64,000 nucleotides of DNA. Source: Dongia_B sp964406155. Lineage in GTDB: Bacteria; Pseudomonadota; Alphaproteobacteria; Dongiales; Dongiaceae. The DNA lies in contig CAYOQR010000003.1 of NCBI GenBank assembly GCA_964406155.1, forward strand, positions 62,001 through 126,000, read 5' to 3'. Positions 9,028-17,700 of the stretch are shown here, one piece after another. A program made the translations under genes and the position numbers. Within the stretch, counting starts at the first letter, position 1. Every line of letters starts with the position of its first letter. The notes under the pieces were generated by a model. It saw nothing but the letters and a program-made list of their open reading frames with translations. It was not told the origin of the DNA and did not search any database.

Positions 9028-9906
9028 TCACGAAGCTGTGGCCGATGAGGCCCGGCGAAAAAACCGGCCGCCAAAGGCGATCACGCCCAAGCCGATCACC
9101 AGGATAGAGCCACCCGCCACCAGGCCGACGGTCACTGGCTCGCCGAGCTGCAGGATGCTGAGAATGACGCCGACCACCGGCATCAGCACGGAAAACGGCA
9201 TCACTTCGTCGACCCGGTAGCGCATCAGCAGGCGATACCAGAGCGCGTAGGGAAGGACGCAGCCGAGGAAAGAGAGAACCAGGACGCCGGCCCAGCTCAT
9301 GGTCGTCATGCCGCCGAAGACCGGCAGCGGATTGCCCTCGATCAACAGGGTGGTGAGCCAGAGCTGCGGTGCCGCATAGCGTAGCAGGCCGGCATAGATG
9401 GCGAGGCCGGAATCCCGCCCCCAGACCGCGATGCCGACCTGGCCGCCGGCCCAGAAGATGCCGCTGGTACCGACCAGGAGAACGCCGAGGATCTGGCTCT
9501 CCGCCGACGGCCTGCCGATCACGACGGCGATGCCGGCCAGCACCAGGGCCATGCCGATCCAATTGCGCAAGCTGGGTTTGTCCCGGCCAACCGCCCAGGC
9601 CAGGACGGCGGCGAAAGGTATCTGCAACTGGAGGACCAGCATGGCGGTCGAGGCCGGCAGGATCGCCAGGCCCGAGAGCAGCATCGAGGCCTGCAAAGTG
9701 CCGGCGGTCGCCGAAATGATCAGCAGATGCAGCGGCCGGGTCTTCAGCCGCGGCGCCACCGGATAGAGCACCACTGCCGCAATGCTGTAAGCCAGCGCCA
9801 TCAGCAGGATCGGGGAAATCTGTCCGATCAGCGGCTTTGCCAGCGTCAGCACGGCCCCCCACAGGACTTGCACCAGAACCGCTAGACAGACATCGACCGC
9901 CGACAT
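9028..9906 (-). CDS. EamA-family (DMT superfamily) transporter
   Basis: 292 residues, strongly hydrophobic, with about ten predicted membrane helices in two repeated EamA halves (roughly 5-135 and 145-285). Typical motifs include the end-of-repeat LQIPFAAVLAWAVG and the second-half VLMPVVGVILSILQLGEPV. A GTGGAG ribosome site precedes ATG 9906. These inner-membrane proteins export amino acids, purines or other metabolites; the substrate is not evident. It is followed on the same strand by the LOG-family gene at a gap of 103 bases. Confidence 0.9.
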   Translation of the reverse strand: MSAVDVCLAVLVQVLWGAVLTLAKPLIGQISPILLMALAYSIAAVVLYPVAPRLKTRPLHLLIISATAGTLQASMLLSGLAILPASTAMLVLQLQIPFAAVLAWAVGRDKPSLRNWIGMALVLAGIAVVIGRPSAESQILGVLLVGTSGIFWAGGQVGIAVWGRDSGLAIYAGLLRYAAPQLWLTTLLIEGNPLPVFGGMTTMSWAGVLVLSFLGCVLPYALWYRLLMRYRVDEVMPFSVLMPVVGVILSILQLGEPVTVGLVAGGSILVIGLGVIAFGGRFFRRASSATAS

Positions 9907-10183
9907 ATTCGCTCCACTGATTGTCCGGGCAGTCTAGCCGCCCCGGCGCCGGCATCGTCTTGCTAAATTTGAATGGCGGACCATCCAAGCCGTGCGCTGC
10001 GGTGCGGCAAGGACGCCGCCGGCCGCCCTGCCATGGCACGCCAGGCAGTCCCTTTCCGGTCCGCCGCGGGCGCGGCTCCGGTCATATATCGGTCAGACAA
10101 GAAGGGGACCTGGAAAACCGCTTTTCCTGCCCAACGGAGCGGCTAAAATGCCGCCACCACCGCGATCTTAAAGGTCTTGAAAG

Positions 10184-11365
10184 ATGAGCAATGACGCAGC
10201 CGCCCTGCGCGGCAACTGGAATTATCCGACCTCCGTCAAATTCGGCTGCGGCCGCATCAAGGAACTCCCCGCCCATTGCAAGGCGCTCGGCATCAAGCGC
10301 CCACTTCTGGTCACCGATCCCGGCCTCGCCAATCTGCCGATGATCAAGGACGCCATCGCCCTCAACGAGGCGGAAGGCATCCCCACCGGCCTTTATTCCG
10401 ACGTGCAGCCCAACCCGGTCGGCAAGAATGTCGAGGACGGGGTGAAGGCCTATCGCGCCGGCAAGCATGACGGCGTCATCGCCTGGGGCGGCGGCTCCGG
10501 CCTCGATGCCGCCAAGGCCATCGCCTTCATGGTGGGCCAGACCCGCCCGCTCTGGGACTTCGAGGATATCGGCGACTGGTGGACCCGCGCCAATGCCGAT
10601 GCCATCGCGCCGATCATCGCCGTGCCGACCACTTCTGGCACCGGTTCGGAAGTCGGCCGCGCCTCGGTCATCACCGATGAAGTCAATCATGTGAAGAAGA
10701 TCATCTTCCATCCGAAGATCCTGCCCTCGATCGTCATTGACGATCCCGAGCTGACGGTCGGCCTGCCGGCGCATATCACCGCTGCCACCGGCATGGATGC
10801 GCTGTCGCACAACCTCGAAGCCTTCTGCGCGCCCGGCTATCACCCGCTCGCCGACGGCATCGCCCTCGAAGGCATGCGGCTGGTCAAGGAATGGCTGCCT
10901 GTCGCGGTGAAGGACGGCAAGAACCTGGTTGCCCGTTCGCAGATGATGGCGGCCTCCACCATGGGCGCCACCGCCTTCCAGAAGGGCCTGGGCGGCATGC
11001 ATGCGATCAGCCATCCGCTGGGTGCGCTCTATAACACCCATCACGGCCTGACCAATGCCGTCGTCATGCCCTATGTGCTGGAGTTCAACCGCAAGGCGAT
11101 CGACGAAAAGCTGACCAGCCTCGCCCGCTATCTCAACCTGCCGAATCCGTCTTTCGGCGCGGTGCAGAAGTGGATCCTCGATCTGCGCAAGGATATCGGC
11201 ATCCCGCACACGCTGCGCGAGATCAAGGTGGATGACAAGCAGATCGAGAAGGTCGCGGAAATGGCGGCAGTCGATCCCTCGGCCGGCGGCAACCCGATCA
11301 AGGTCGGCGCCCCCGAACTGCGCCAGATCTTCGTCGCCGCGCTGGACGGCAAGCTGGCGGCCTGA
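10184..11365 (+). CDS. iron-containing (group III) alcohol dehydrogenase
   Basis: 393 residues. The NAD(P)-binding motif GGGSGLDAAKAIA begins at residue 102 and TTSGTGSEVGRASVIT follows at about 149. Metal ligands by analogy to FucO are Asp205, His209, His273 and His287 (in MDALSHNLEAF and GGMHAISHPLGALYNTHHG). Family members interconvert alcohols and aldehydes. The gene stands alone with its own terminator, and the 277 bases upstream contain no recognised regulator site, so the physiological alcohol is unknown. Confidence 0.93.
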   Translation: MSNDAAALRGNWNYPTSVKFGCGRIKELPAHCKALGIKRPLLVTDPGLANLPMIKDAIALNEAEGIPTGLYSDVQPNPVGKNVEDGVKAYRAGKHDGVIAWGGGSGLDAAKAIAFMVGQTRPLWDFEDIGDWWTRANADAIAPIIAVPTTSGTGSEVGRASVITDEVNHVKKIIFHPKILPSIVIDDPELTVGLPAHITAATGMDALSHNLEAFCAPGYHPLADGIALEGMRLVKEWLPVAVKDGKNLVARSQMMAASTMGATAFQKGLGGMHAISHPLGALYNTHHGLTNAVVMPYVLEFNRKAIDEKLTSLARYLNLPNPSFGAVQKWILDLRKDIGIPHTLREIKVDDKQIEKVAEMAAVDPSAGGNPIKVGAPELRQIFVAALDGKLAA

Positions 11366-11402
11366 TCCCACCGGATACGGCAATTCGATTGTTAAGGAAC
11401 GA

Positions 11403-11430
11403 GGGCCGATCCCACCGGGTCGGCCCTTTT
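11403..11430 (+). terminator. rho-independent terminator of the alcohol dehydrogenase gene
   Basis: A 7-bp perfect stem GGGCCGA (11403-11409) / TCGGCCC (11420-11426) with a 10-base loop is followed directly by TTTT. It lies 38 bases after the dehydrogenase stop, before the mntP riboswitch, so it separates the two units. Confidence 0.85.
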
Positions 11431-11503
11431 CCGTTCGGTACGCCCGATGCGTGTCATGAACGGAGGATTGACGCATCCTCTGTCATCCGCTACACCCCCT
11501 GCA

Positions 11504-11632
11504 TCTTTGGGGAGTAGCCGCCCTTCTTTGAAAGGGGTCCGCATCAACACACTCGGCCGATTGAGGCTGTGGTGCGGGCAACAGCCGGACCCGGCATCGA
11601 CGATGCCGCCGGCAGCCTGGCGAGACCAATGA
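11504..11632 (+). ncRNA. yybP-ykoY manganese riboswitch upstream of mntP
   Basis: The two conserved parts of the Mn2+ aptamer are visible. The first loop reads TTTGGGGAGTAGCC (11506-11519) and the second reads GCCTGGCGAGACCAA (11615-11629). TTGG (11507-11510) can pair with CCAA (11626-11629) to close P1. The gene downstream is a manganese exporter, the classic partner of this class (known from E. coli mntP). Binding of Mn2+ docks the two loops and turns on expression. Family assignment rests on motif recognition; a covariance search was not run. Confidence 0.9.
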
Positions 11633-11671
11633 CGTAGCTGCGCCCGATCAGCCGGGGGCGCGTGGCGTCAT
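11629..11671 (+). promoter_or_regulatory. expression-platform hairpin of the mntP riboswitch
   Basis: ATGACG (11629-11634) pairs with CGTCAT (11666-11671), and inside GCGCCC (11640-11645) pairs with GGGCGC (11656-11661). The 5' arm begins at the last base of the P1 3' strand, so the hairpin and aptamer closure may compete. The mntP ribosome site GAGG (11687-11690) and start (11700) lie just downstream with no T-tract, which fits translational control or an anti-sequestering role. The mechanism is an inference. Confidence 0.55.
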
Positions 11672-11699
11672 GGGTCATGCCGGCTTGAGGTTTTCCGAG

Positions 11700-12269
11700 A
11701 TGAGTTTCCCCGTTCTCCTGGTCCTGGCCTTCAGTCTGGCCGTCGATGCCTTTGCGGCTGCCATCGCCAAGGGTGCTGCGGCCCGCGAGCACCGGTTTCG
11801 CGATGCACTGAAAGTCGGCCTGACCTTCGGCGCCTGCGAGGCGATCACCCCGGCCATCGGCTGGCTGCTCGGCACCGCGCTCAACCGCTATATCATGGCC
11901 TATGATCACTGGATCGCCTTCGCGCTCCTCTCGGCGGTCGGCCTGCATCTGATCAAGGAAAGCCTGACGCCCCAGGCGGAGGAGGCGGCCGAAAAGCCGC
12001 GCAACCATTTCAGCCCGATGCGGCTGATCCTGACCGGTTTCGCGACCAGCATCGACGCGACGGCAGTCGGCGTCAGCCTCGCCGTCATCAACGTCAATCT
12101 GTTCTATGCCTGTGCGGTGATCGGCGTGGTCAGTGCCGCCATGTCGACCATCGGCGTCATGATCGGCAAGAAGGCCGGTGCCCTGCTCGGCCGTCGGGCT
12201 GAGGCGCTCGGCGGCATCGCCCTGATCGCCATCGGCACCGCCATCCTGGTCGAGCATCTGAATGCGTGA
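11700..12269 (+). CDS. mntP: manganese efflux pump MntP
   Basis: 189 residues from ATG 11700, preceded by GAGG nine bases upstream; an earlier in-frame start at 11670 would overlap the regulatory hairpin. Six hydrophobic segments form two repeats, each with the family's intramembrane aspartate: FSLAVDAFAAAIAKGAA (first helix) and GFATSIDATAVGVSLAV (fourth). MntP exports Mn2+ from the cytoplasm and protects from manganese toxicity. Control by the upstream Mn2+ riboswitch fits the assignment. Confidence 0.96.
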   Translation: MSFPVLLVLAFSLAVDAFAAAIAKGAAAREHRFRDALKVGLTFGACEAITPAIGWLLGTALNRYIMAYDHWIAFALLSAVGLHLIKESLTPQAEEAAEKPRNHFSPMRLILTGFATSIDATAVGVSLAVINVNLFYACAVIGVVSAAMSTIGVMIGKKAGALLGRRAEALGGIALIAIGTAILVEHLNA

Positions 12270-12323
12270 CGTAGCGGCATCGCTGCCGTGACCGATCGGC
12301 GGAATGATATGGACGAGTCATTC

Positions 12324-12339
12324 TAGAATATATATTCTA
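12324..12339. promoter_or_regulatory. 16-bp palindromic operator at the tetR start
   Basis: TAGAATATATATTCTA is a perfect 16-bp palindrome ending five bases before the tetR start codon. Its position and AT-rich core, unlike the GC-rich surroundings, suggest it is the TetR protein's own operator and overlaps the promoter, giving autorepression. There is no room for a normal ribosome site between it and the ATG. Confidence 0.7.
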
Positions 12340-12344
12340 ATTGA

Positions 12345-13010
12345 ATGGTTCGCCTCGCCCGCTATTCCGCCGATGCCATCGTTCAGGCCGCCATCGCCTT
12401 GACGGCCGAGGGCGGCCCCTCGGCCGCTTCCATGGCCGCCATCGCCCAGAAGATCGGCGCCCCGACAGGCTCGCTCTATCATCGCTTCGACTCGCGTGCT
12501 GCGATCCTCGCCACCGGCTGGGTCGCCATCCATGGCGACTTCCTTCGGCAGGTGATGCCACCGCTGACGGCGGGAGACGGCCTAGCCACGGCCCTGGCCG
12601 TCACCGCCTGGGCACGGACCGATCTCGTCCGGGCACGTTTCCTCCTGCTGCATGAGATCGGCAATCTGCTGGAGACGACACCGCCCCCTGCCTTGCGCAC
12701 CGAGATCCAACGGCAGGAAGAGGCGATCGACGCCGCCTTCCGGGCCTATCTGGCAAAGACCGCGCCGGCAGCCGGTACGCAGGGTGATGCAATCGAGGAC
12801 GCGGCGGCGGCACGCGGCAAGTTCCTGCTGTTCGACGCCCCCATCGCGCTGCTGCGGCCACATCTCCTGGCCAACCGGACGCCGCCCGCTTTCATCGACG
12901 ACCTGATCCGCGACATGCATCGCGCCGTCACCTCACCTTCCGCCCCGGCGCACCAAATGGCCAGCATCGTTACATCGCCGTCGCGCGCTCAAACGAGGAG
13001 CACTGCCTGA
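12345..13010 (+). CDS. TetR/AcrR-family transcriptional regulator
   Basis: 221 residues. The N-terminal helix-turn-helix is clear: SAASMAAIAQKIGAPTGSLYHRF at about residues 26-48, preceded by an AIVQAAIALTAEGG helix. The C-terminal ligand domain is diverged, as is usual. The stop TGA overlaps the ATG of the following methionine aminopeptidase gene, so the two are translationally coupled. A 16-bp palindrome sits immediately upstream of the start. The ligand is unknown. Confidence 0.93.
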   Translation: MVRLARYSADAIVQAAIALTAEGGPSAASMAAIAQKIGAPTGSLYHRFDSRAAILATGWVAIHGDFLRQVMPPLTAGDGLATALAVTAWARTDLVRARFLLLHEIGNLLETTPPPALRTEIQRQEEAIDAAFRAYLAKTAPAAGTQGDAIEDAAAARGKFLLFDAPIALLRPHLLANRTPPAFIDDLIRDMHRAVTSPSAPAHQMASIVTSPSRAQTRSTA

Positions 13011-13828
13011 TGCAGCTCTATTCCACCCAACTGGACATGACCGGACGCCGTATCCCCCTGCATGGCGCCGAGGGTTTCTCGGGCATGCGCCGCGCCGGCG
13101 CTATCGCCGCCGCGACCTTGGACTTCATCGCCGATCACATCCGGCCCGGCATCTCTACGGCGGAACTGGATCGGCTCTGCGAGGATTTCATGCGCCAGAG
13201 CGGCGCGGTACCGGCGACGATCGGCTATCACGGCTATCGCCATGCCAGTTGCATCTCCGTCAATCACGTCGTCACCCATGGCATTCCCGCCGCCGATAAA
13301 ATCCTCGCGGAAGGCGATATCCTCAATATCGACGTGACGCCGCTCCTCGACGGCTGGCACGGCGATTCCAGCCGCATGTATAGCGTCGGCCGGATTTCGG
13401 TGAAGGCAAGGCGCCTCGTCGATGCAACTTACGAAGCGATGATGGCCGGCATCAGCACGGCGAAACCCGGCGCCACCTTAGGCGATGTCGGCCATGCCGT
13501 CGCCCAGGTCGCAGGGCGTGAACGCTTCTCCATCGTGCGCGATTTCTGCGGCCATGGCGTCGGCCGCGTCTTTCACGACGCACCGCAAGTGCTGCATGAC
13601 GGCAAGCCCGGCACCGGTGTGGTGCTGGAGCCCGGCATGATCTTCACCATCGAACCCATGCTGAATGCCGGCCTCGCCGAGGTGAAGGTGCTGAGCGACG
13701 GCTGGACCGCCGTCACCCGCGACCGCTCGCTCTCGGCCCAATTCGAGCATTCGGTCGGCGTTACCGAGACGGGCGTCGAGATCTTCACCCTGTCACCAAG
13801 CCAAGCAGACGTCGCGGCTGCCTCGTGA
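13010..13828 (+). CDS. map: type I methionine aminopeptidase
   Basis: 272 residues. It removes the N-terminal methionine from new proteins. All five metal ligands of the pita-bread fold are visible: the two Asp in NIDVTPLLDGWHGDSSRMY, His in CGHGVGRVFHD, Glu in FTIEPML and Glu in FEHSVGVT. It shares an ATGA overlap with the upstream tetR gene, unusual for this enzyme, which suggests a conditionally expressed second map copy, perhaps under the TetR protein. The chromosomal essential copy cannot be checked in this window. Confidence 0.95.
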   Translation: MQLYSTQLDMTGRRIPLHGAEGFSGMRRAGAIAAATLDFIADHIRPGISTAELDRLCEDFMRQSGAVPATIGYHGYRHASCISVNHVVTHGIPAADKILAEGDILNIDVTPLLDGWHGDSSRMYSVGRISVKARRLVDATYEAMMAGISTAKPGATLGDVGHAVAQVAGRERFSIVRDFCGHGVGRVFHDAPQVLHDGKPGTGVVLEPGMIFTIEPMLNAGLAEVKVLSDGWTAVTRDRSLSAQFEHSVGVTETGVEIFTLSPSQADVAAAS

Positions 13829-13838
13829 AACGGGATCG

Positions 13839-14405
13839 ATGATGATCACTGAGACGGCCGCCGATCCCGTCCACCGGACGGCACCGATTATCGAGACCGA
13901 GCGCCTCGTCCTGCGGCCGCATCGGCGTACGGATTTCGCCGATTGCGCCGCCATGTGGGCCGATCCCGTGGTCACGCGCCATATCGGCGGCCGGCCTTTC
14001 TCAAAGGAAGAGGTCTGGGCGCGCCTGCTGCGCTATGTCGGGCATTGGACGCTGCTCGGCTTCGGCTATTGGGCGATCACGGAGAAAGATGGTGCCCGCT
14101 TCATCGGCGAGCTTGGCTTCGCCGATTTCCAGCGCGAGATCACACCGTCGCTGGAGGGCATTCCAGAGCTCGGCTGGGCCTTGATCCCGGCCGCGCATGG
14201 CAAGGGTTATGCAACGGAAGCGCTGCGGACTGCCATTGCCTGGGGCGACGGGGTTCTCAACGCCGAAGAGACGGCCTGCATCATCAATCCCGGCAACCTC
14301 GCCTCCATCCGCGTCGCGACGAAATGCGGATATCGGGAAACACTGTCCACGCACTACAAGGATCAGCCGACGCTGCTCTTCAAGCGCCCCGGCGGCGGTC
14401 GTTAG
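13839..14405 (+). CDS. RimJ/RimL-type GNAT acetyltransferase
   Basis: 188 residues; ATG codons at 13839 and 13842 are equally possible. The opening IIETERLVLRPHRRTDF, the middle ELGWALIPAAHGKGYATEAL (acetyl-CoA site, about residues 105-124) and the late NLASIRVATKCGY are typical of the RimJ/RimL acetyltransferase_3 family, which acetylates protein N-termini or small amines. It starts 10 bases after map, so it may be in the same transcript. Its stop overlaps the convergent DUF6356 gene by four bases. Confidence 0.9.
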   Translation: MMITETAADPVHRTAPIIETERLVLRPHRRTDFADCAAMWADPVVTRHIGGRPFSKEEVWARLLRYVGHWTLLGFGYWAITEKDGARFIGELGFADFQREITPSLEGIPELGWALIPAAHGKGYATEALRTAIAWGDGVLNAEETACIINPGNLASIRVATKCGYRETLSTHYKDQPTLLFKRPGGGR

Positions 14406-14677
14406 ATCGCATCACCACTCAGGCCATGCATCGCCATGGCCTGGGCGGCCTGGCGGTCGGTACCGCTGCGGGCGCGGCGATTGGTGACCATGCGGTCATG
14501 CAGCTCGCGGATCGCCGTGCTGCCCGTCCGCACACAGAAGCCCGGGACCACCGCATGGACGAAACAGGCCAGGCTGGCGATGAACATCCTGGCGCCGAAA
14601 CTGGTGGCGACGCCCATATGTTCGAAATAGCTTTCATCGACCGAGTGCGGATGCTCCAGGAACAGTTTGTCGAACAT
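14402..14677 (-). CDS. DUF6356 family protein
   Basis: 91 residues. The pattern HPHSVDESYFEHM near the start, the hydrophobic stretch FIASLACFVHAVVPGFC (about residues 32-48) and RTGSTAIRELHDRMV match the small uncharacterised DUF6356 family of alphaproteobacteria as I recall it. One membrane-associated helix is likely. The function is unknown. It overlaps the convergent acetyltransferase stop by four bases. Confidence 0.8.
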   Translation of the reverse strand: MFDKLFLEHPHSVDESYFEHMGVATSFGARMFIASLACFVHAVVPGFCVRTGSTAIRELHDRMVTNRRARSGTDRQAAQAMAMHGLSGDAI

Positions 14678-14813
14678 GCTGTCGCTCCTTCGCCGGGCCA
14701 GCCCATCTGGGTCATTGTTAACATCTGACTCGAATATTACACCGACTTCTGTTGAAATTTTTCCCGTTTTACCTCACAATCCGATCATATTTTGAGATTT
14801 TATCCCATCATAG

Positions 14814-15320
14814 ATGAATTACATGGTTAAAAATCACATCGTTGACTTAGATCGGCTGGATTCCCGCATCCTGGAAGCGCTCCAGCAGGATGCCGGACGG
14901 GCGATTGCCGACCTGGCGGAGACAGTCGGCCTCTCGGCCAATGCCTGCTGGCGTCGGATCAAACGGCTGGAGGAACTAGGGGTCATTCGCGGCCGGGTCG
15001 CCCTGCTCGACCCCTTCAAGCTCGGCCTCGGTGTCACGGTCTTCGTCGCCGTGCGCACCAACGAGCATAACGATGCCTGGCTGCAGCAATTCGCCAATGC
15101 CGTGGACGCGATCCCGGAAGTGGTCGAGTTCTACCGGATGAGCGGCGATGTCGATTACCTGCTGAAGATCGTGGTCGCCGATATCGCCCATTACGACCGG
15201 GTCTACAAGCGGCTGATCAAATCGGTCAAGCTGAGCGACGTCAGTTCCAGTTTCGCCATGGAACAGATGAAATACACGACCGCCTTGCCTGTCTCGGGGC
15301 CGGGCGGCAACATGGCTTGA
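14814..15320 (+). CDS. Lrp/AsnC-family transcriptional regulator
   Basis: 168 residues from ATG 14814; a second in-frame ATG is at 14823 and neither has a good ribosome site. Residues 10-70 hold the AsnC helix-turn-helix (LDSRILEALQQDAGRAIADLAE, then SANACWRRIKRLEELGVI), followed by the ligand-binding RAM/ACT domain (VTVFVAVRT onward, with GDVDYLLKIVVAD). The 136 bases upstream are markedly AT-rich and probably carry the promoter and an autoregulatory site. No obvious target lies next to it. Confidence 0.93.
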   Translation: MNYMVKNHIVDLDRLDSRILEALQQDAGRAIADLAETVGLSANACWRRIKRLEELGVIRGRVALLDPFKLGLGVTVFVAVRTNEHNDAWLQQFANAVDAIPEVVEFYRMSGDVDYLLKIVVADIAHYDRVYKRLIKSVKLSDVSSSFAMEQMKYTTALPVSGPGGNMA

Positions 15321-15393
15321 GCGCCGTGCCTGAGGGCGAAGAGGTCAGCCGTCAATCCCGGTGCCCGCGATCGGTCAAAAATGAGGCAGGACC

Positions 15394-15753
15394 ATGGAGA
15401 ACACGCAGCAGACGCAACAAGACGGCGACAAGATCGACGTCGTGTTCCGAAGCGGCTCCATCACCGCTGTCGGTATTCTTGCCGGCTTCTCGCTCAACTT
15501 TGCGAGCCAGTGGGTATCCAGTCCCGGAACCTGGAGCAGGTATGATGTCTTCGCCATCTGTCCGTTGCTCCTTGGAATCATCCTGCAGGTAAGAGCGCTG
15601 GCGTCCCTGCTCTCTGTCTCTTCGATCTATGTGGTGCATTACAACCGGGCCAAAACCATCTTCCTGGTCGGCTTGCTGCTGGCGGCGGTTGGAATCGTCG
15701 TCGCGCTCGGCGTGGATATCGGTACGGCCCAAGGCTTTCACCCAGGCGGCTGA
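15394..15753 (+). CDS. small hypothetical membrane protein
   Basis: 119 residues with three likely membrane helices (about residues 22-40, 52-72 and 85-105). A family was not recognised. The N-terminus is polar and Gln-rich. An AGG-type ribosome site lies upstream (GAGGCAGGACC before the ATG). The open frame in the opposite strand over the same DNA is weaker. Function unknown. Confidence 0.6.
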   Translation: MENTQQTQQDGDKIDVVFRSGSITAVGILAGFSLNFASQWVSSPGTWSRYDVFAICPLLLGIILQVRALASLLSVSSIYVVHYNRAKTIFLVGLLLAAVGIVVALGVDIGTAQGFHPGG

Positions 15754-15794
15754 TCTCGCCTCTCCTGAACAAGCCACCATCGAACGCCATCTGA

Positions 15795-15950
15795 AGAGGA
15801 AAAGGCGCGAGCCTGCGATGAGCCCCTTCCTCATCTCGACTGAACCCGGACGCGGCCCTTACTCCTGCAGCCTGGCCTTCAATCTCTCATTCAACATCGC
15901 CGGATTTTCCGGCCTCCAGCATCACCGCGAAGACGTCATTGGTGATGCGG
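15795..15950 (-). pseudogene. degraded duplicate of the gatB 3' end
   Basis: Bases 15859-15906 match the last 48 bases of gatB (17701-17748) at 44 of 48 positions, still encoding NPAMLNERLKARLQE and a stop, against NPAMLNERLKAKLQG in GatB. Bases 15909-15950 match gatB 17937-17978 at 37 of 42, encoding RITNDVFAVMLEAGKS. The roughly 190 bases between these blocks are deleted and the frame is shifted at the join. Similarity continues past the stop (15795-15858) into the region matching the gatB terminator. It is therefore a remnant of a second gatB, now on the far side of ilvA. Confidence 0.85.
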
Positions 15951-16002
15951 ATTACTTTCCCGACATCGACACGGGATCGCCTTTGGTCGTGGCGTCGATG
16001 TC

Positions 16003-17517
16003 TTAATTGGCCAGGAACATCCGATAAGCCGGATTATCCGTTTCATCTTCATAGGGATATCCGAGATCGCCAAGCCGGGCGGCGAAGCGCTGGCGATCCG
16101 CCGCCGGCACCTGCAATCCCACCAGCACGCGGCCGTAATCGGCACCGTGATTGCGGTAGTGGAAGAGCGTGATATTCCAGTCCGCCCCGACCCCGTCGAG
16201 GAACTTCAGCAGCGCGCCGGGCCGCTCCGGGAACTCGCATCGCAGGATGACCTCGTCGCGCAAGGCAGCCCCGCGGCCGCCCACCATGTAGCGGATATGG
16301 ATCTTCGCCGCTTCATTGGCACTGATATCGAGCACGCCATAACCGAGCTGCGTAAGCTCGGAAATCACCTCGGCCTTCTGACGATGGGCATCCGCCAGCT
16401 TCAAGCCGACGAAGACATGAGCCTCATGTCCCTCGGCATAGCGGTAGTTGAATTCGGTGATGATGCGGTGGCCGAGAACCTGGATGAAACGGCGATAGCT
16501 TCCCTGCTGCTCGGGAATGGTGACGCCGAGCAGGATCTCGCGCGCCTCGCCAACCTCGGCACGCTCGGCCACGTGACGCAGCCGGTCGAAATTCATATTG
16601 GCGCCGCTATTGACGGCGATCAGAGCGCCGCTGCGCGTCGGATAGGCGCCCGCATAGGTCTTCAAGCCCGCCAGCGAGAGGGCCCCAGCCGGCTCGGCGA
16701 TCACCCGCATATCCTCGAAGATATCCTTCACCGCCGCGCAGATCTCGTCGGTATCGACGACCAGCACGTCGTCCAGCAGGTCCCGGCACAGGCGGAAAGT
16801 CTCGGCCCCCGCCTGGCGCACGGCAACACCGTCCGCAAACAGGCCGACGCGGTCGAGCACCACCCGCTCGCCGGCATCGATCGCCGCTTTCATCGAGGCA
16901 GCATCGACCGGCTCGACGCCGATCACCTTGATTTCCGGCCGGAGGAATTTGACATAGGAGGCGAGCCCTGCCGCCAGACCACCGCCACCGATCGGCACGA
17001 AGATCGCTTCGATGGGCTCGGGATGCTGATGCAGGATCTCCATGCCGACGGTTCCCTGGCCGGCGATCACATCGGGATCGTCATAGGGATGGATGAAGGT
17101 CAGATGCTGCTGCTCTTCCAGATGACGGGCATGGGCATAGGCCTCGTCGAAAGTATCGCCATGCAGCACCACCTTGCCGCCCCAATAGCGGACAGCATCG
17201 ATCTTGATGCGCGGCGTCGTGACCGGCATGACGATCGTCGCCGCGATCCCCAAACGCTGCGCCGACAGCGCGACACCCTGCGCATGATTGCCGGCCGAGG
17301 CACAGATGACGCCGGCTGCCCGCGCTTCCATCGGCAGCCGCGCGATCCGGTTATAGGCACCGCGAATCTTGAAGGAGAAGATCGGCTGCAAATCCTCCCG
17401 CTTCAGCAGGACCCGGCAGTCCAGCCGCTGGCCGAGGCGCCGCATAGGATCAAGCGGCGTCTGGTCGGCCACGTCATAGACCCGCGCATCGAGGATTTTC
17501 CGGATATAGTCTGTCAC
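16003..17517 (-). CDS. ilvA: threonine dehydratase (biosynthetic), long form
   Basis: 504 residues from a GTG start at 17517. It deaminates threonine to 2-oxobutanoate, the first committed step to isoleucine. The PLP lysine is Lys50 in SFKIRGAYN, the phosphate loop is PIGGGGLAAGLA, and SAGNHAQGVALSAQ follows the lysine. About residues 330-504 hold two ACT-like regulatory domains (ILLGVTIPEQQGSYRRFIQVLG and VILRCEFPERPGALLKFL), as in the isoleucine-inhibited E. coli enzyme. It lies between intact gatB and a gatB remnant on the same strand, and a terminator separates it from gatB. Confidence 0.96.
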   Translation of the reverse strand: MTDYIRKILDARVYDVADQTPLDPMRRLGQRLDCRVLLKREDLQPIFSFKIRGAYNRIARLPMEARAAGVICASAGNHAQGVALSAQRLGIAATIVMPVTTPRIKIDAVRYWGGKVVLHGDTFDEAYAHARHLEEQQHLTFIHPYDDPDVIAGQGTVGMEILHQHPEPIEAIFVPIGGGGLAAGLASYVKFLRPEIKVIGVEPVDAASMKAAIDAGERVVLDRVGLFADGVAVRQAGAETFRLCRDLLDDVLVVDTDEICAAVKDIFEDMRVIAEPAGALSLAGLKTYAGAYPTRSGALIAVNSGANMNFDRLRHVAERAEVGEAREILLGVTIPEQQGSYRRFIQVLGHRIITEFNYRYAEGHEAHVFVGLKLADAHRQKAEVISELTQLGYGVLDISANEAAKIHIRYMVGGRGAALRDEVILRCEFPERPGALLKFLDGVGADWNITLFHYRNHGADYGRVLVGLQVPAADRQRFAARLGDLGYPYEDETDNPAYRMFLAN

Positions 17518-17635
17518 GACAAGCTCTCGGTCGATGGCCGCCCTGGCCGGGATCGGCTTCCGGCGGCGCTGTCATTGCATCCGCCCCGACCGTAGCAGCT
17601 TGCGGCGCCGCGGTCATCGCCTCTCGAACAGGGGG

Positions 17636-17671
17636 AAAATGAAAAGAGGCGCATCCTGCGACGCGCCTCTT
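17636..17671 (-). terminator. rho-independent terminator of gatCAB
   Basis: On the minus strand AAGAGGCGC and GCGCCTCTT (17663-17671 and 17644-17652) form a 9-bp stem with a 10-base loop, followed by TTTTCATTTT. It lies 30 bases after the gatB stop and isolates gatCAB from ilvA. Confidence 0.85.
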
Positions 17672-17700
17672 CCTCATCCCGACCGAAACCGGATGCCGCC

